A DNA stretch of 14,273 nucleotides from contig DAOUTC010000015.1 in assembly GCA_030626915.1 (NCBI GenBank), positions 1 to 14,273 on the forward strand, in the 5' to 3' direction. The position numbers were made by a program, and so were the translations under genes. Source of the DNA: Dehalococcoidia bacterium. GTDB lineage: Bacteria > Chloroflexota > Dehalococcoidia > GIF9 > AB-539-J10. The notes beneath the pieces are model-generated. The model was not told the DNA's origin and searched no databases. It saw only the letters and a program-made list of their open reading frames with translations. This document shows positions 13,738 to 14,273 of this stretch, in pieces (the first letter of the stretch is position 1; each line of letters begins with the position of its first letter).

Positions 13738-13777
13738 ATTATAGCAAGCCCAGCAGCCCGACGCTAGTTAAGCTAGC
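13738..13777 (-). promoter_or_regulatory. Extended -10 promoter with overlapping palindrome for the toxin-antitoxin operon
   Basis: On the minus strand TGCTATAAT (13738-13746) is a perfect extended -10 element about 38 bases before the antitoxin ATG. The -35 position, 17 bases further, is occupied by the inverted repeat GCTAG-TTAAG-CTAGC (13763-13777). A palindrome at -35 is where autoregulating antitoxin-toxin complexes bind; that function is inferred. Confidence 0.45.
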
Positions 13778-13793
13778 CCCCCGCCTTAGAAAG

Positions 13794-13825
13794 GGAGGGC
13801 AAGCCATTAACAAGGCTTGCCCTCC
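13794..13825. terminator. Strong 12-bp GC-rich hairpin between the surface-protein gene and the toxin-antitoxin operon
   Basis: GGAGGGCAAGCC and GGCTTGCCCTCC form a perfect 12-base-pair stem with an eight-base loop. It begins 21 bases after the stop of the surface-protein gene on the minus strand. The T-tract after the stem is poor (CTTTCT), so it may be a weak or factor-assisted terminator or a dispersed repeat rather than a classic intrinsic terminator. Confidence 0.5.
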
Positions 13826-13846
13826 TAGTTATCACTAAGGCTCGAT

Positions 13847-14273
13847 TTAGCTCTGAGCCCTTTGGCGTCTCACAACAATAAAGCTACCAGCTATGATAGC
13901 CATAGCCAGGGCAATCCAGGGTAGCAAGATAGCCAGCTTGTTCACAGGATAAGCCTCGCCACCCACTGCTGGAGGAGGTAACCCCTCGCGGATGGTGACA
14001 TCCTCGTCCGTCTCCGGGTCTTCTCCAAGTGGAATGTTAGGGTCTTGTCCTACTTCTCCCTCATCATCAATCTGGGCGAAGTTGTCCCCACTGGCGTAGG
14101 CCGTGCTGTCATAGGTGCCCGGACCCACACCAATTCCCACATCGGCGGTGAAGGTGATGGTGACACTCCCCCACTGGGGATGCTCCAGTAGCCCCATGTT
14201 GGCGTGCCGTCTCCCGGTGTGGGATTTATGGAACTGCGAGTTGCACCACCAGTCTCGCTGATGGCACCCGTGC
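13847..14273 (-). CDS. DUF11-like surface protein, C-terminal part (partial at window edge, frameshifted)
   Basis: The last 116 codons from 14197 to 13847 read SVTITFTADVGIGVGPGTYD, then SGDNFAQIDDEGEVGQDPN, an acidic Pro-rich linker, a membrane helix at about LAILLPWIALAMAIIAGSFI and a basic VRRQRAQS tail. This is the C-terminal end of an extracellular beta-sandwich repeat protein anchored by one helix. The ATG at 14195-14197 is not the true start: upstream of it the neighbouring frame carries the matching first half of the domain (GAISETGGATRSSINPTPGD and then GTPTWGYWSIPSGG). The two halves join at a run of five C on the plus strand (14167-14171) with a one-base shift. The gene begins outside the window. 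Function beyond a surface role is unknown. Confidence 0.6.
   Translation of the reverse strand, partial: HGCHQRDWWCNSQFHKSHTGRRHANMGLLEHPQWGSVTITFTADVGIGVGPGTYDSTAYASGDNFAQIDDEGEVGQDPNIPLGEDPETDEDVTIREGLPPPAVGGEAYPVNKLAILLPWIALAMAIIAGSFIVVRRQRAQS

Noticed and set aside
1..14273. CRISPR array
   Set aside because: No set of regularly spaced direct repeats is visible; the only repeats are isolated palindromes.

Overview
The window looks like chromosome from an anaerobic bacterium with ferredoxin-based metabolism. The signs are the end of a tungsten-type aldehyde:ferredoxin oxidoreductase, an indolepyruvate-type 2-oxoacid:ferredoxin oxidoreductase (iorA/iorB), strong Shine-Dalgarno sites and several dispersed palindromic repeats. 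The protein styles recall Dehalococcoidia/Chloroflexota or sediment Desulfobacterota, but I cannot assign a taxon with confidence.

Layout. Positions 1-185 are the 3' end of an aldehyde ferredoxin oxidoreductase gene on the + strand. It converges on an SDR dehydrogenase (minus strand, 197-982), which has its own good promoter and a palindromic repeat in its leader. A decayed transposase remnant (about 1267-1721, plus) separates this from the main block. From 10245 down to 1755 runs a leftward gene cluster, in order of transcription: a TIM-barrel U32-like protein, a PanB-like hydroxymethyltransferase, a remnant of an FAD-linked oxidase, an NAD-dependent epimerase/dehydrogenase, a beta-keto acid cleavage enzyme (BKACE), a two-subunit CoA-transferase (alpha subunit interrupted by an in-frame TAG), then iorA and iorB overlapping by one base. 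Upstream at 10310-10549 lies a coding-like minus-strand stretch interrupted by TGA. Divergent from the cluster, at 10680-12011, is a glutamate-1-semialdehyde-aminomutase-like class III aminotransferase with its own promoter.

The right third changes character. A 3' half of a tRNA-Pro gene (12071-12114, minus), cut at the anticodon loop, looks like one attachment site of an integrated element. Beyond it are a double-hairpin repeat, a membrane-anchored protein with a caspase-like His/Cys arrangement, a RelE/ParE-type toxin and its antitoxin (these three possibly one transcript), a strong hairpin, and the C-terminal part of a DUF11-like surface protein that carries a frameshift.

How the genes may work together (inference): the minus-strand cluster resembles a catabolic module for a branched or amino-substituted acid. 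A dehydrogenase makes a keto acid, BKACE or a PanB-type retro-aldol step cleaves it, the CoA-transferase moves CoA between acids, and IorAB oxidises a 2-keto acid to acyl-CoA with reduction of ferredoxin. The aminotransferase could supply the keto acid. The substrate is unknown. The number of interrupted genes (CoA-transferase alpha, FAD oxidase, the 10.3-10.5 kb frame, transposase, surface protein) suggests either ongoing decay or assembly errors.
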